A stretch of DNA of 64,000 nt from Kiritimatiellia bacterium (GCA_028716365.1 JAQUPZ010000001.1:1027393-1091392), one strand, 5' to 3'; numbered from the stretch's first letter, positions 8,668 through 17,118 are shown. Numbers and translations: made by a program. Notes: a model not told the origin generated them from the letters alone.

Positions 8668-9324
8668 TTATTGTTTCTTTTCCTGTTCTGGTGGTTTGCC
8701 GAGTCCGTTTTGGTTCAAGAAGTGGACAAATGGATGACCGCTTCTGGCTTCCCATCCATCCTGGCATAGAACAAGACCACAATCAGAGCAGGTTACTGAA
8801 TTTTCAAGCTTTGTTCCACATGCAGGACAATCTCCTGTAAAAAGTTCAGGCGCCTCGCCTGTAAGACCATAGGATTCCTTCACCGCATCAATGCAATCTT
8901 TGAACCTGTCTTTTGGTACACAAAGGAGGCATTGCAGGCAACCACAACCTGAGGACTGGATGATCTTGAAAGGAATTTGACACTGCTCCATATGCTGGGC
9001 CAACGATATTGACTCATCAATACTGAAGCTGGGAATTCGAATCCAATCAGCAGGTACCGGGCCTTTCTTCATATAAGTGAATTCATTACCGTCGTCCCCG
9101 GCAGGTTCGCTCGCTTCATCTTTTCTGTCTTCATCTGACGGTTCTTCGCTTTTTTCAGTTGAATACTGTTCAATGTCGGACTGCTGTTTACCTCTTTTCT
9201 GTAATTCGGCAGTGAGCGCAATTCTGGCTTCCGGCACGAGATCAGCCATCTGGGCTGCCAGTTCAATAAGCTGTTCGATGGACATTTGTCCGTATGTTAT
9301 TTCAAAGTCTTTTACCCTCATCAT
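8668..9324 (-). CDS. Hypothetical protein with DUF2007-like core and C-terminal zinc ribbon
   Basis: A 218-residue protein I cannot assign to a named function. The N-terminal 50 residues are helical, and an acidic low-complexity linker covers about 50-85. Residues about 92-155 (IPSFSIDESISLAQHMEQCQ, then CGCLQC and LLCVPKDRF) look like the DUF2007 'putative signal transducing' fold. The C-terminal part has CPACGTKLENSVTCSDCG, a CX2C-X10-CX2C zinc ribbon. There is no signal peptide or membrane segment, so it is probably cytoplasmic. It lies just downstream of a small membrane protein on the same strand and may share its transcript. Confidence 0.6.
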   Translation of the reverse strand: MMRVKDFEITYGQMSIEQLIELAAQMADLVPEARIALTAELQKRGKQQSDIEQYSTEKSEEPSDEDRKDEASEPAGDDGNEFTYMKKGPVPADWIRIPSFSIDESISLAQHMEQCQIPFKIIQSSGCGCLQCLLCVPKDRFKDCIDAVKESYGLTGEAPELFTGDCPACGTKLENSVTCSDCGLVLCQDGWEARSGHPFVHFLNQNGLGKPPEQEKKQ

Positions 9325-9358
9325 TCACCTGACATTCATCATCCAATGGTTTATAGAA

Positions 9359-9718
9359 TTATTTCTCTTCTTGCTGTGTCGAATTCGGGTCGTCTTGAGT
9401 CCGTTTGTCTCTGGAAGGTGGCCACAAGTCCGCGTCGGTCACTGAAAATACCGATATCATCATTCCCGCGAAGAATATCATGACCGCTATAAAGGTCCAG
9501 GCACTCTTGAGATCAGCTGACATCAAGATGAAGACTGAAACGGGCATCAGAACGGCCCCTAGCAGAAAGAGAACTCCTTCAATCCATAGCCAGATTTTCC
9601 GGGCTTTACTATCGCCAAGGTTCCGCGTGAATTTTACTGCCCGGATGGAAAGGCCAAAGACCCAGCCAAACCAGAGGGCCAGCAATAATCCAGCAATATG
9701 TCTTACAGTATCCATCAT
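9359..9718 (-). CDS. Hypothetical small membrane protein
   Basis: A 119-residue protein with three predicted membrane segments (about residues 7-27, 47-67 and 73-95), a positive loop after the first and a polar tail ending in Gln/Glu/Lys. I recognise no family. It is upstream of the zinc-ribbon protein on the same strand with a 34-base gap, so the two may form an operon. Its 5' region is short (110 bases to the divergent dCMP deaminase gene). Confidence 0.55.
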   Translation of the reverse strand: MMDTVRHIAGLLLALWFGWVFGLSIRAVKFTRNLGDSKARKIWLWIEGVLFLLGAVLMPVSVFILMSADLKSAWTFIAVMIFFAGMMISVFSVTDADLWPPSRDKRTQDDPNSTQQEEK

Positions 9719-9828
9719 CTCTAATATATATATTTACAGCAAAGACATTCTAGCAAGTGGGATGGTGGGATGCCAGAGGGAAAGGACTGGAATTGACGAA
9801 GCGGTAAATTCGGTGCATTCTTAAGGGT

Positions 9829-10293
9829 ATGAAAACGAAATTGAGCAAGAGACCCAGTTGGGACGTTTATTTCATGGATATTGCCCATGTCGTGACAAAA
9901 CGCAGTAATTGCATACGACGACAGGTGGCGGCGATTATTGTCAAAGACCAGAGGATTATTTCCACTGGTTATAATGGAACTCCGCGCGGGGTAAGGAACT
10001 GCTTTGAAGGCGGTTGTCCGCGTTGTGCCAGTAAAGCGCCTTCCGGATCAGGATTGGGCGAATGTATCTGTTCGCATGCGGAAGAGAATGCCATCACACA
10101 GGCGGCATATTATGGAATACCGCTTGCGGGTTCCATCATCTATTCCACAATGAGCCCGTGTATCATGTGTGCAAAGATGATTATCAATGCCGGTATTGTG
10201 GAAGTGGTATACGAGGGAGAATACGAGTTTACCCGTCAGATCAAGGCGCTCCTCAAACAGGCCGGAGTGAAGTGTAGAAAGATAAGGAGATAG
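9829..10293 (+). CDS. dCMP deaminase (ComEB-type cytidine/deoxycytidylate deaminase)
   Basis: A 154-residue zinc deaminase. It has the CSHAEENAI motif (zinc His and catalytic Glu) and the SPCIMCAKMIINAGI motif (two zinc Cys), preceded by the GYNGTPRG segment typical of dCMP deaminases. A Cys-rich insertion with GGCPRCASKAP lies before the active site, as in Bacillus and phage T4 enzymes, and probably binds a second zinc. It deaminates dCMP to dUMP for thymidylate synthesis. The stop lies at the edge of an inverted repeat. Confidence 0.92.
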   Translation: MKTKLSKRPSWDVYFMDIAHVVTKRSNCIRRQVAAIIVKDQRIISTGYNGTPRGVRNCFEGGCPRCASKAPSGSGLGECICSHAEENAITQAAYYGIPLAGSIIYSTMSPCIMCAKMIINAGIVEVVYEGEYEFTRQIKALLKQAGVKCRKIRR

Positions 10294-10360
10294 AGGCACA
10301 AAGGTATAGAGGTACAAAGTAAGAGTAATACCGTTTTTCTGGATTCCAATCTTTGTGCCT
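10294..10360. repeat. Inverted repeat with arms AGGCACAAAG / CTTTGTGCCT
   Basis: Perfect 10-base arms at 10294-10303 and 10351-10360 flank a 47-base loop that contains a degenerate second copy (AGGTACAAAG). Another partial unit (GTGTGCCTTT) follows the right arm. There is no T-run, so it is not a standard intrinsic terminator. It sits between dCMP deaminase and the DUF401 gene and looks like intergenic low-complexity repeat DNA. Confidence 0.5.
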
Positions 10361-10391
10361 GTGTGCCTTTACAACTTAGTGCCTTCTTAAA

Positions 10392-11762
10392 ATGGACTAT
10401 GCCATTGTCAGAATACTTATTGTTTTTGCTGTTGTGCTGGTGTTGAACAGGCTGAAACTCAACCTCGGCTTGGCGCTGATCATCGGGGGTGTGGGACTGA
10501 ATCTGTGGGCTGGACTGACGGTTTCGGCAACTCTTGTCAATATTGGTCATGCATTCCTGAACAGCGAACTGTGGTTTTTCATGCTGGTCATGGCGTTGAT
10601 CATCGAGGTTGATCACTACATGACAGAGGATCAAAACTCTGCCGAGATTGTAGCGGCAACCCAGCGATGGGGTGGCCGGCACGGGCGTGCTTTCACGCTT
10701 ATGGCGTTGCCGGCAGTGATGGGTCTGATTCCGAGTCCGGCAGGTGCGCTTTTCTCGGCGCCGTTTGTTGAACAGGCCAGCGGCAAAAATGAAGGGGCGC
10801 CGGAATGGAAAGCGGCGGTGAACTACTGGTTCCGGCACCTGTGGGAATACTGGTGGCCGCTGTATCCGGGTGTGATTATTGCCATGTCGGCGTTCAGCAT
10901 GATTCCCTCATGGCAGTTTGTCAGTGTACAGATTCCGTTTACGATTCTGGCCGTGATCCTGGGTTATTTTTTTCTTGTACGATCACATATTCCGCGGCTT
11001 GCAGGTGTTTCGGGAAACACCGAGGGAGACAACAGGAGAGCCCTTTTCCTTCTCACGCCGCTGGTGATAGTTCTGGTGTCATTATTTGTTCTGCCATTGC
11101 CGTTGTCGAAAATTCTTCCCGGTATGAATGTACAGGTACGGAAACTGTTTGCGGTGGTTATTGGACTTATTGCAGCACTTTTGTTGATTATCTGGGATGG
11201 AAAGAGAGAAACGGAGAGACGGAGAAACGGAGAGGCGGAGAAAAAACCTGAAGAATTGGAAGAAACAAATCAGAAATCGGCCACCAGGGACAGAAGGATG
11301 TTTTCTACGTTATTTACCAAGGTGTCGCTGGGAATACAGTTTTCGCTGATTGGAGTACTTGTGTTTCAATTCATGCTCGAGAAGTCAGGACTCCTGCCGA
11401 TGGCTGGCAGGGAACTCGTGAGTAGTGGGATCCCGCTGATCTTTGCCGTGGTGGTTTTACCTTTCCTGGGAGGAATGGTTACAGGTATAGCACCCGGCTT
11501 CAGTGGTACGGCCTTTCCATTGGTTGTAGGTTTGATGAATACACAGGGCTCTGGATTGACCCCGCTTGCCACTTTGGTACTGGCGTATGGATTTGGTTAT
11601 GTCGGACTTTTGCTTTCGCCGGTACATCTGTGCCTGCTGGTAACCAGGGATTACTTTGCGGCATCACTGGCCGGGATTTACAGGCAGATGCTGCCCGGGG
11701 CGGTTGTTATCCTTGTATACTCCATGATTGCCCATGTTGTGTTACGGATGTTTGGATGGTAG
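10392..11762 (+). CDS. DUF401 family multi-pass membrane protein
   Basis: A 456-residue protein with about ten membrane segments. Family-like features are the N-terminal LNLGLALIIGGVGLNLWAGL, the AGALFSAPFVEQ segment and the late GIAPGFSGTAFPLVVG and GYVGLLLSPVHLCLLVTRDYF segments. The fold resembles ion-transporter superfamily carriers (GntP/DctM-like), but the substrate is unknown. A charged cytoplasmic loop at about residues 270-305 is encoded by an octanucleotide tandem repeat and looks inserted. No clear ribosome-binding site precedes ATG 10392. Confidence 0.8.
   Translation: MDYAIVRILIVFAVVLVLNRLKLNLGLALIIGGVGLNLWAGLTVSATLVNIGHAFLNSELWFFMLVMALIIEVDHYMTEDQNSAEIVAATQRWGGRHGRAFTLMALPAVMGLIPSPAGALFSAPFVEQASGKNEGAPEWKAAVNYWFRHLWEYWWPLYPGVIIAMSAFSMIPSWQFVSVQIPFTILAVILGYFFLVRSHIPRLAGVSGNTEGDNRRALFLLTPLVIVLVSLFVLPLPLSKILPGMNVQVRKLFAVVIGLIAALLLIIWDGKRETERRRNGEAEKKPEELEETNQKSATRDRRMFSTLFTKVSLGIQFSLIGVLVFQFMLEKSGLLPMAGRELVSSGIPLIFAVVVLPFLGGMVTGIAPGFSGTAFPLVVGLMNTQGSGLTPLATLVLAYGFGYVGLLLSPVHLCLLVTRDYFAASLAGIYRQMLPGAVVILVYSMIAHVVLRMFGW
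11211..11242 (+). repeat. Four tandem 8-base repeats inside the DUF401 coding region
   Basis: The units ACGGAGAG, ACGGAGAA, ACGGAGAG and GCGGAGAA run back to back. They encode part of a Lys/Arg/Glu-rich loop between membrane segments. Eight is not a multiple of three, so gain or loss of one unit would shift the frame. Confidence 0.8.
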
Positions 11763-11947
11763 CATCATCCGTCTTCGCAGGAGACCTCGGACTTGGAGTC
11801 CGTGGGATGAATGCCCCGACCTCTTGGAGAGTCGGGGCTACGCCGGATTCTGCGAAGAAACTGCGGGCTTCCGCCGTCGCTAAAGAAGCTTCCCGCTCTG
11901 CCGGGGCTACGCGGGACAAGATGGCGGACACGTTAGCCCGCAGGGCT
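11763..11947. repeat. Cluster of nested GC-rich palindromes between convergent genes
   Basis: Between the DUF401 stop and the convergent radical SAM stop lie two structured units. The first is a perfect 8-bp hairpin, GCCCCGAC (11813-11820) with GTCGGGGC (11831-11838), enclosed by CTTCGCAG (11773-11780) and CTGCGAAG (11850-11857). The second is a nested palindrome: TGCGGGCT 11862-11869 with AGCCCGCA 11935-11942, inside it TCCGCC 11870-11875 with GGCGGA 11923-11928, and inside that TCCCGC 11891-11896 with GCGGGA 11911-11916. A 22-base piece of the second unit recurs inverted at 61763-61784 with one mismatch. A REP-like dispersed element, possibly also a bidirectional terminator. Confidence 0.75.
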
Positions 11948-13231
11948 TCATTTCTTTCCGTTCAATTCTTTACAGAACGACTTCAAGTGTTGAATTTTTT
12001 CTTCTCCGAGTGTTCTGATGGCGAACGCAGTTTTGTTATGAGTCAATGGTTCATCGAAATCGACGAATTTCCGGCATTTTTCTCCATCAGGTGTGCCTGG
12101 TACCGGTGAATATTCCGAGAGCATGATCTTGATTCCAAGACCATGGGCAAACTCCATTGATTCTTTTACCTGCTGGATATCATCGTCAGGATGTCCCACG
12201 ATGATATAGGCAAATATATTTTCAGGTTCAGTACCTGCAGAAAAAAGGTTATTTACCGCGTTTGCAAGATCTTCCCGGTTGACTTTGCCACCTGTTTTTG
12301 TCTGCCATTCGGCTGACATGCTTTCGAATCCGAGATAGAATGTTTTTACATTGGATTTCACCATGAGTTTGGCCAATTCCGGTGAGATGAATCGTACATT
12401 CAGGGCATTTGGCGTATGGAGATTGATATCGTTTCCTGTTTGCGTGATATGATTCAGAAATGGGACGATACTTTTATCCGGCTGGTAAAGCAGGGCATCA
12501 TCATAAAAAGCGATATTACGTACTCCTTTACTTTTAAGCAGTTCAAATTCCTGAAAATATTTATCTTGTAATCTCGGCGTGAACTTCTGGTAAACCATTG
12601 GTACAGAACAATATGTACATACGAAAGGGCATCCATCCGAGAGTCTGAGAACACCTGTTTCCAACTGCCAGTATCCTTGCCAAAAAGCAGGTTGCTTTGT
12701 GTCAAATTCAATTCCGATCAGTTTACAGAGAGAAGAAAGATCAATACCTTTGATGACAAGGTCAGCACCCAGAGATTCAGCGTGTGAGGGACAGAGTGTA
12801 GCATAGACACCGCCAAGAATAATTCTTGTTTTTGGAGAGATTTGGCGGATGTCGTCAATAGCCTCTTTTACACCAGGATACCAGTAGGTCATGACAGTTT
12901 GAACCAGCGCGAAATCGAAGGGTCCATTTCCGGCAAGAAATTTTCTGAATAATTCTCTTTTTAGTCCGAATCTGTGATAACGCCGTTTTATGTCGAAGAA
13001 TACTGTTGGTTTATTGATTTCTTCGGAGAAAAATTTTCCACGGCCCCATTTATCCGTACTGCGTGCAGTTTCCGGCATACGTGTCCGGTCCAGATAGTCA
13101 AAGAGTTTCATTTCTGCCCGGCCCCTCAGGAAGCCGCCGATTTCAAGCAGGCCATATGGTTTAAGCCAGAAATCGTAGGCCGTGAAGTCGTAGACTGGCG
13201 GATTAACGAGGAGAACTCGTGGTTTCATCAT
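11948..13231 (-). CDS. B12-binding-type radical SAM protein
   Basis: A 427-residue protein. The N-terminal half (about 1-165) resembles a cobalamin-binding Rossmann domain (VLLVNPPVYDFTAYDFWLKP, then ILGGVYATLCPSHAESLGAD). The radical SAM core has the cluster motif CPFVCTYC (CX3CX2C) at about residue 200. The late YIIVGHPDDD and GTPDGEKC segments are typical of Elp3-like B12 radical SAM proteins. The reaction cannot be read from sequence: methylation, cyclisation or another radical rearrangement are all possible. Its start overlaps the stop of the upstream FAD oxidase gene (ATGA), so the two are translationally coupled. Confidence 0.88.
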   Translation of the reverse strand: MMKPRVLLVNPPVYDFTAYDFWLKPYGLLEIGGFLRGRAEMKLFDYLDRTRMPETARSTDKWGRGKFFSEEINKPTVFFDIKRRYHRFGLKRELFRKFLAGNGPFDFALVQTVMTYWYPGVKEAIDDIRQISPKTRIILGGVYATLCPSHAESLGADLVIKGIDLSSLCKLIGIEFDTKQPAFWQGYWQLETGVLRLSDGCPFVCTYCSVPMVYQKFTPRLQDKYFQEFELLKSKGVRNIAFYDDALLYQPDKSIVPFLNHITQTGNDINLHTPNALNVRFISPELAKLMVKSNVKTFYLGFESMSAEWQTKTGGKVNREDLANAVNNLFSAGTEPENIFAYIIVGHPDDDIQQVKESMEFAHGLGIKIMLSEYSPVPGTPDGEKCRKFVDFDEPLTHNKTAFAIRTLGEEKIQHLKSFCKELNGKK

Positions 13232-14805
13232 GCTGAAAACAGATTTCCGCGATTCAGGAGATTGTCCGGGTTGAAGTAGTTCCTTGTTTCCTTCATCTGT
13301 TTAATGCCTTCTTCTCCGAACATTGTCTTGAGCATCTCGGTTTTGAGTTTACCAATGCCATGTTCGGCTGAGACAGAACCGCCCATTGCGACAACTTGAG
13401 CGGCCCATTTGAGATAGAGATTCTTTCCGCGCTGATATTCTTCGGGAGTGTTAGGGATGATGTTCACGTGAACATGATTGTTGCCAATGTGTCCGAAGAT
13501 GACATAGTTCAGTCCCGCCTCAGTAAGATCGCGGTTATAAATATTAATAATTTCTTCCAGTTTATCGTCAGGTACTGCAAGGTCGGTCCCAAGTTTTGTC
13601 AGCGTGGGTTCCTTCTTACGTTTCTCGTCAATCTGGAGATTTACTGCCTCTGGAAGGGCATGTCGAAAATTCTTGAGTTGTTCCATGCAGTGTTTGTCCG
13701 AAGCCATCCATGTTGCATCCGTATCTCCGCCGGCCGTAGTCATTATTTCTGACATGTTCATCACGGTATTCTCAACCGTTTCTTCGTCGGGGCCATGATA
13801 TTCCAGGTATACCCCGGTATGAAAAGCGGGCGGCATAGTAGCGATATCCTTGAATGCCGGATTGCTTTCTTTCTGTTTACGGAGAAGATCAAGTGAACCA
13901 TGGTTGAAGAATTCAAGCGCGATCGGCTTCTCTTCAGCAGAACGCACAGTTTTGACAAAATTGAGCGCGATTTCTTCGGAAGGAAGAAATGCCATAACAC
14001 CCCATATGACAGGCGGGCAGGGGACCAGTTTTATTCCAATCTCTGATATTACACCGAGCGTTCCTTCTGCGCCAATGAAGAGATCAAGCAGGTCCATGTT
14101 GTCATAGACAAAATAGCCGGAAGCATTTTTTACTTTGGGCATGTTATATTCAGGCAAACTGCCGGATATTTTCCTGCCAGTACTGGTTATAGCGGAAAAT
14201 GACCGGCCAGATGTCTTTTGCTCACCACGCTTAAGATTTATGACTGAGCCGTCAGAAAGAACAACTCGCAATGTTTCCACGTAATCGCGTGTGGGACCGT
14301 AAAAGAATGAACGTGCGCCTGACGCATTGCACGAAACCATTCCGCCGATGGATGCAGAGGCTTCTGTGGGATCAGGAGGGAAGAAGTATCCCTTCTTTGT
14401 CGTAAAATCGGCAAGTGTTTTAAGGGATTCCTGTGACCAGGAGGTTGTGTCGAAGTTTCTGTTCTCAAGCAGTAATCGAAGATCGGCCAAAAGAACACCG
14501 GGCTGGACTGTCAGAATAAATGCATCCTCTGAAGGATGTGGTAAAATACCCATAATATGGTTCATCCGGTTCAAATTGAGTATATGTCCGCCATTTGGGA
14601 CTGCACCACCGGTTATACCCGTTCTCGCGCCCTGCAATGTTATTGGTGTTTTGTTTTTGTAAAGTTCTGCAAGTTGCACGCGAAGTTCATCTTCTGATTT
14701 TGGGAAGGAGATGGATTCTGCTGTTCCTGTACGTCGTGACTCATCCCGAAGGTAATCGGGATAGTGTTCGGTTACATCAGTGAAAAAACCGTTTATATTT
14801 GTCAT
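13228..14805 (-). CDS. FAD-linked oxidase, GlcD/D-lactate dehydrogenase type
   Basis: A 525-residue flavoprotein with a PCMH-type FAD-binding domain. The TPITLQGARTGITGGAVPNGG segment, GGMVSCNASGARSFFYGPTRDYV and GAEGTLGVISEIG are clear. The C-terminal substrate domain ends in SVSAEHGIGKLKTEML, where the HGIG His is the conserved flavin-site residue, and the length is normal for a D-2-hydroxyacid dehydrogenase. Family substrates are D-lactate, glycolate and 2-hydroxyglutarate; the sequence does not decide which. No Fe-S (GlcF-like) partner lies beside it. It is instead coupled to the downstream radical SAM gene. Confidence 0.87.
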   Translation of the reverse strand: MTNINGFFTDVTEHYPDYLRDESRRTGTAESISFPKSEDELRVQLAELYKNKTPITLQGARTGITGGAVPNGGHILNLNRMNHIMGILPHPSEDAFILTVQPGVLLADLRLLLENRNFDTTSWSQESLKTLADFTTKKGYFFPPDPTEASASIGGMVSCNASGARSFFYGPTRDYVETLRVVLSDGSVINLKRGEQKTSGRSFSAITSTGRKISGSLPEYNMPKVKNASGYFVYDNMDLLDLFIGAEGTLGVISEIGIKLVPCPPVIWGVMAFLPSEEIALNFVKTVRSAEEKPIALEFFNHGSLDLLRKQKESNPAFKDIATMPPAFHTGVYLEYHGPDEETVENTVMNMSEIMTTAGGDTDATWMASDKHCMEQLKNFRHALPEAVNLQIDEKRKKEPTLTKLGTDLAVPDDKLEEIINIYNRDLTEAGLNYVIFGHIGNNHVHVNIIPNTPEEYQRGKNLYLKWAAQVVAMGGSVSAEHGIGKLKTEMLKTMFGEEGIKQMKETRNYFNPDNLLNRGNLFSA

Positions 14806-14861
14806 GGTTGATAATATATAACAGGTATTTGCCTTTTACAAAAGACAAAGAGTAATTGCTG

Positions 14862-16400
14862 TTATTTGCCGCTGTTATCCTTCTGCATCTTGAAGAGGAT
14901 TTCGTCCCGGGCTTTTTCCCATTCATCAAAAGGATCAGCCACATTCTTAAGATTCTGAATGCGTTCTGTGGCAAGTTTACTGGCAAGATCTTCCATTTCC
15001 TTTTTTGAAAGCAGTTTTTTACCGCCATCAAGTTTAGGTGGAACAGGTTTTTCAGATTTTTTCTCCGGTTCCTTGGCTGGTTGTTTTGCTGCGGGTATGG
15101 GTGCAGGTATTGGAGGAGAAGAGGGTGTCTTTTTCACTTCCAGCTCTTTTTTCTTTAGAAGATCTTGAGCGGATAGAAGCCATTTTTCCTTATCTTTGAC
15201 AGGTTCTTTAATTACCCCTATTACAGGCGGTTCTTTAACTGGTTGTTTTGCTGCGGGTATGGGTGCAGGTATTGGAGGAGAAGGAGGTGTTTTTTTCACT
15301 TCCAGTTCTTTTTTCTTTAGAAGATCTTGAATGGGTAGAAGCGGTTTTTCCATATCTTTAGGAGGTTCTTTAATTACCCCTATTACAGGCGGTTCTTTGA
15401 CTGGTTGTTTTACTGCCGGTATGGGTGCAGGTATTGGAGGAGAAGGAGGTGTTTTTTTCACTTCCGGCTCTTGTCTCTTGGGAAGATCTTGAATGGGAGG
15501 AAGCGATTCTTCCTCATCTTCTTTGCCGGATTCTTCAATTACTTCTACCACAGGTGGTTTCGGGCGTTGTTTTCTGTAAGTCCGCATGAAACGGCTGGCA
15601 ATACCATTTATAACCTCCGCCCCGATTTCTTTGAGTTCATTGGTTTCCCCGGCCTTCAAGGACAGTTTGCAAAGTTTGTTGATTATACGGGGAGTCCCCT
15701 TATCCGAATTATCCCAGATGATTTTGAAGGCATCATCGGTGAAAATTTTCCTGCCGCTGATACCGGCCCGTTCCAGCCGGTGTTCGATATAGTCCTTCAT
15801 CACCTCCAGGGAATCCAAGCCGTGAATTTTACAATAAACACCGATTCGCTGGAAAAGATTTGCCCTGCGTGGATCCTCGAGACGCCTTCCAAGTTCCGGT
15901 TGACCGGCGAGAACAATAGTAAACAGATTTTGTTTATCGTCCTGCATGTTTGTGAGCAGACGCAGGCTGTCCAGGTTATGAGGTTTTATGACATTCCCTT
16001 CATCGATGAAGATGACAACACGTTTACCCTTGTCGTTAGTTTCAAATAGAATCTTGTTGAACATTTCAAAAAGCCGGTCCTTCCGGGTTTCTTCGCACTG
16101 TTTACCTTCAAGCTGGCCGACAATTTCGCGAAGCAACTGTGTAAATGTCATGTCCGGGTTGGTAATAAAGGCGATGCGATATTTTTCGTGGTCAAGCGAA
16201 TCAAGAACTATGCGAAGGCACATGGTCTTTCCGACGCCGACTTCCCCTACGACTACCGCGAGACATTCATCGCCTTCTTCAATTGCAAAAAGCACCTCGG
16301 ATACGGCGTCATCAACACTTTGGTGCATGTCGAAATACATTTCCGGGTCTGGAACATTGTCAAATGGATGTTTCTTTAATCCCCAGTAGTTGATATACAT
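14862..16400 (-). CDS. ExeA/GspA-like AAA ATPase with proline-rich repeats
   Basis: A 512-residue protein. Residues 1-265 form the ATPase: the family opening MYINYWGLKKHPFDNVPDP, Walker A GEVGVGKT (about 52-59), Walker B VVIFIDEGN and arginine-finger segment LFQRIGVYCKI. Residues about 290-470 are Pro/Lys-rich with a 54-residue unit present twice and a partial third time. The final part is charged and helical. No membrane segment is visible, unlike ExeA of Aeromonas. Its start overlaps the stop of the upstream HTH gene and has a GGGGG ribosome-binding site. Members are linked to secretion-system assembly or transposition; the role here is unknown. Confidence 0.82.
   Translation of the reverse strand: MYINYWGLKKHPFDNVPDPEMYFDMHQSVDDAVSEVLFAIEEGDECLAVVVGEVGVGKTMCLRIVLDSLDHEKYRIAFITNPDMTFTQLLREIVGQLEGKQCEETRKDRLFEMFNKILFETNDKGKRVVIFIDEGNVIKPHNLDSLRLLTNMQDDKQNLFTIVLAGQPELGRRLEDPRRANLFQRIGVYCKIHGLDSLEVMKDYIEHRLERAGISGRKIFTDDAFKIIWDNSDKGTPRIINKLCKLSLKAGETNELKEIGAEVINGIASRFMRTYRKQRPKPPVVEVIEESGKEDEEESLPPIQDLPKRQEPEVKKTPPSPPIPAPIPAVKQPVKEPPVIGVIKEPPKDMEKPLLPIQDLLKKKELEVKKTPPSPPIPAPIPAAKQPVKEPPVIGVIKEPVKDKEKWLLSAQDLLKKKELEVKKTPSSPPIPAPIPAAKQPAKEPEKKSEKPVPPKLDGGKKLLSKKEMEDLASKLATERIQNLKNVADPFDEWEKARDEILFKMQKDNSGK
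15080..15480 (-). repeat. 162-bp in-frame tandem repeat within the ExeA-like gene
   Basis: The segment CTGC(G/C)GGTAT recurs at 15089, 15251 and 15413, exactly 162 bases (54 codons) apart. Each unit encodes KTP(P/S)SPPIPAPIPA followed by KQP(V/A)KEP, and the two full units add PVIGVIKEP and a DLLKKKELEVKK segment. The copies are nearly identical, pointing to recent expansion. Confidence 0.85.
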
Positions 16401-16894
16401 CAGCTACCCCCTTGTTTCTTTGCTAATGATTCAAGTATTTCTGACCAATTGAATCGCCAGTGTTTTCCGATCTTGTAACCCTTTATTATTCCCTGTTTGA
16501 CTAACCTGGAAATGGTATGAGGACTTACGCCGAACATCTGTGCGAGTTGTATGGATGAGAGCAACTTGGATGGTTGTTCAGGCAGGAATTGCAATTTAAG
16601 CCCCCACTTATTACCTATTTTCTCCTTCTCGATGACGGTCATGATTTTCGCTTTATCCTTACCCTTCAGGTATTCGGAAGTAAGAGCTTCGAAGTCAAGA
16701 TTCTGATCGGGTGGGACATTAAGTTCAACGGTAGGAGAGCCTTCTTCCATCAATATGTTAATATCTTTGGCGTCAGCAGGTGGTTTGGTAGAGTTTTCTT
16801 CCTCGGCAAGACGTTTCTGGGCTCTCTGACTGGCTTGTGTCGGAGAGTCAAAATATTTATCTTTTCTTCTCGATACCAAGCTTATTTTACTCAT
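16400..16894 (-). CDS. Small DNA-binding protein with excisionase/MerR-like HTH
   Basis: A 164-residue protein if it starts at ATG 16894; ATG 16903 is the alternative and adds three residues. The N-terminal 110 residues are polar and probably disordered. The C-terminal 55 residues (LSSIQLAQMFGVSPHTISRLVKQGIIKGYKIGKHWRF) form a helix-turn-helix of the excisionase (HTH_17) type with the usual basic wing. It is translationally coupled to the ExeA-like ATPase through an ATGA overlap. Upstream is a 200-base AT-rich divergent region with a perfect 14-base palindrome at 16966-16979 (ATTGTTTAAACAAT), a possible operator. Confidence 0.75.
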   Translation of the reverse strand: MSKISLVSRRKDKYFDSPTQASQRAQKRLAEEENSTKPPADAKDINILMEEGSPTVELNVPPDQNLDFEALTSEYLKGKDKAKIMTVIEKEKIGNKWGLKLQFLPEQPSKLLSSIQLAQMFGVSPHTISRLVKQGIIKGYKIGKHWRFNWSEILESLAKKQGGS

Positions 16895-17030
16895 GTTTAA
16901 CATTCTTCCATTAGCCCTTTACAGTGTCAATCAGATTGAAAATGAAAATTAGTCCGGAAAAGAGCATTGTTTAAACAATCAATTATCCTAAAAACAAAAA
17001 ATTTCCTTTATCAAAATAATTTGGAAATCA

Positions 17031-17060
17031 TTGATTTATTGTATGTCGAAAGTGTATTAT
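17031..17060 (+). promoter_or_regulatory. Candidate sigma-70 promoter for the CBS protein
   Basis: TTGATT (17031-17036) and TATTAT (17055-17060) are separated by 18 bases. The -10 lies inside a small palindrome, TGTATTATACA (17053-17063). The gene starts about 55 bases downstream. Prediction by eye only. Confidence 0.4.
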
Positions 17061-17118
17061 ACAAAGCATAATAAATTAGAGTTGCACAGTATTTCCAGAC
17101 ACAATATGGGAGATGAAT

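Noticed and set aside
8400..8737. Short frames on both strands in the gap after oppF
   Set aside because: They are explained by the imperfect palindrome and have no conserved domain or good start.
11630..12109. Plus-strand frame of 159 codons crossing the DUF401 end and the palindrome cluster
   Set aside because: It overlaps two convincing genes and derives its middle from the palindromic repeat.
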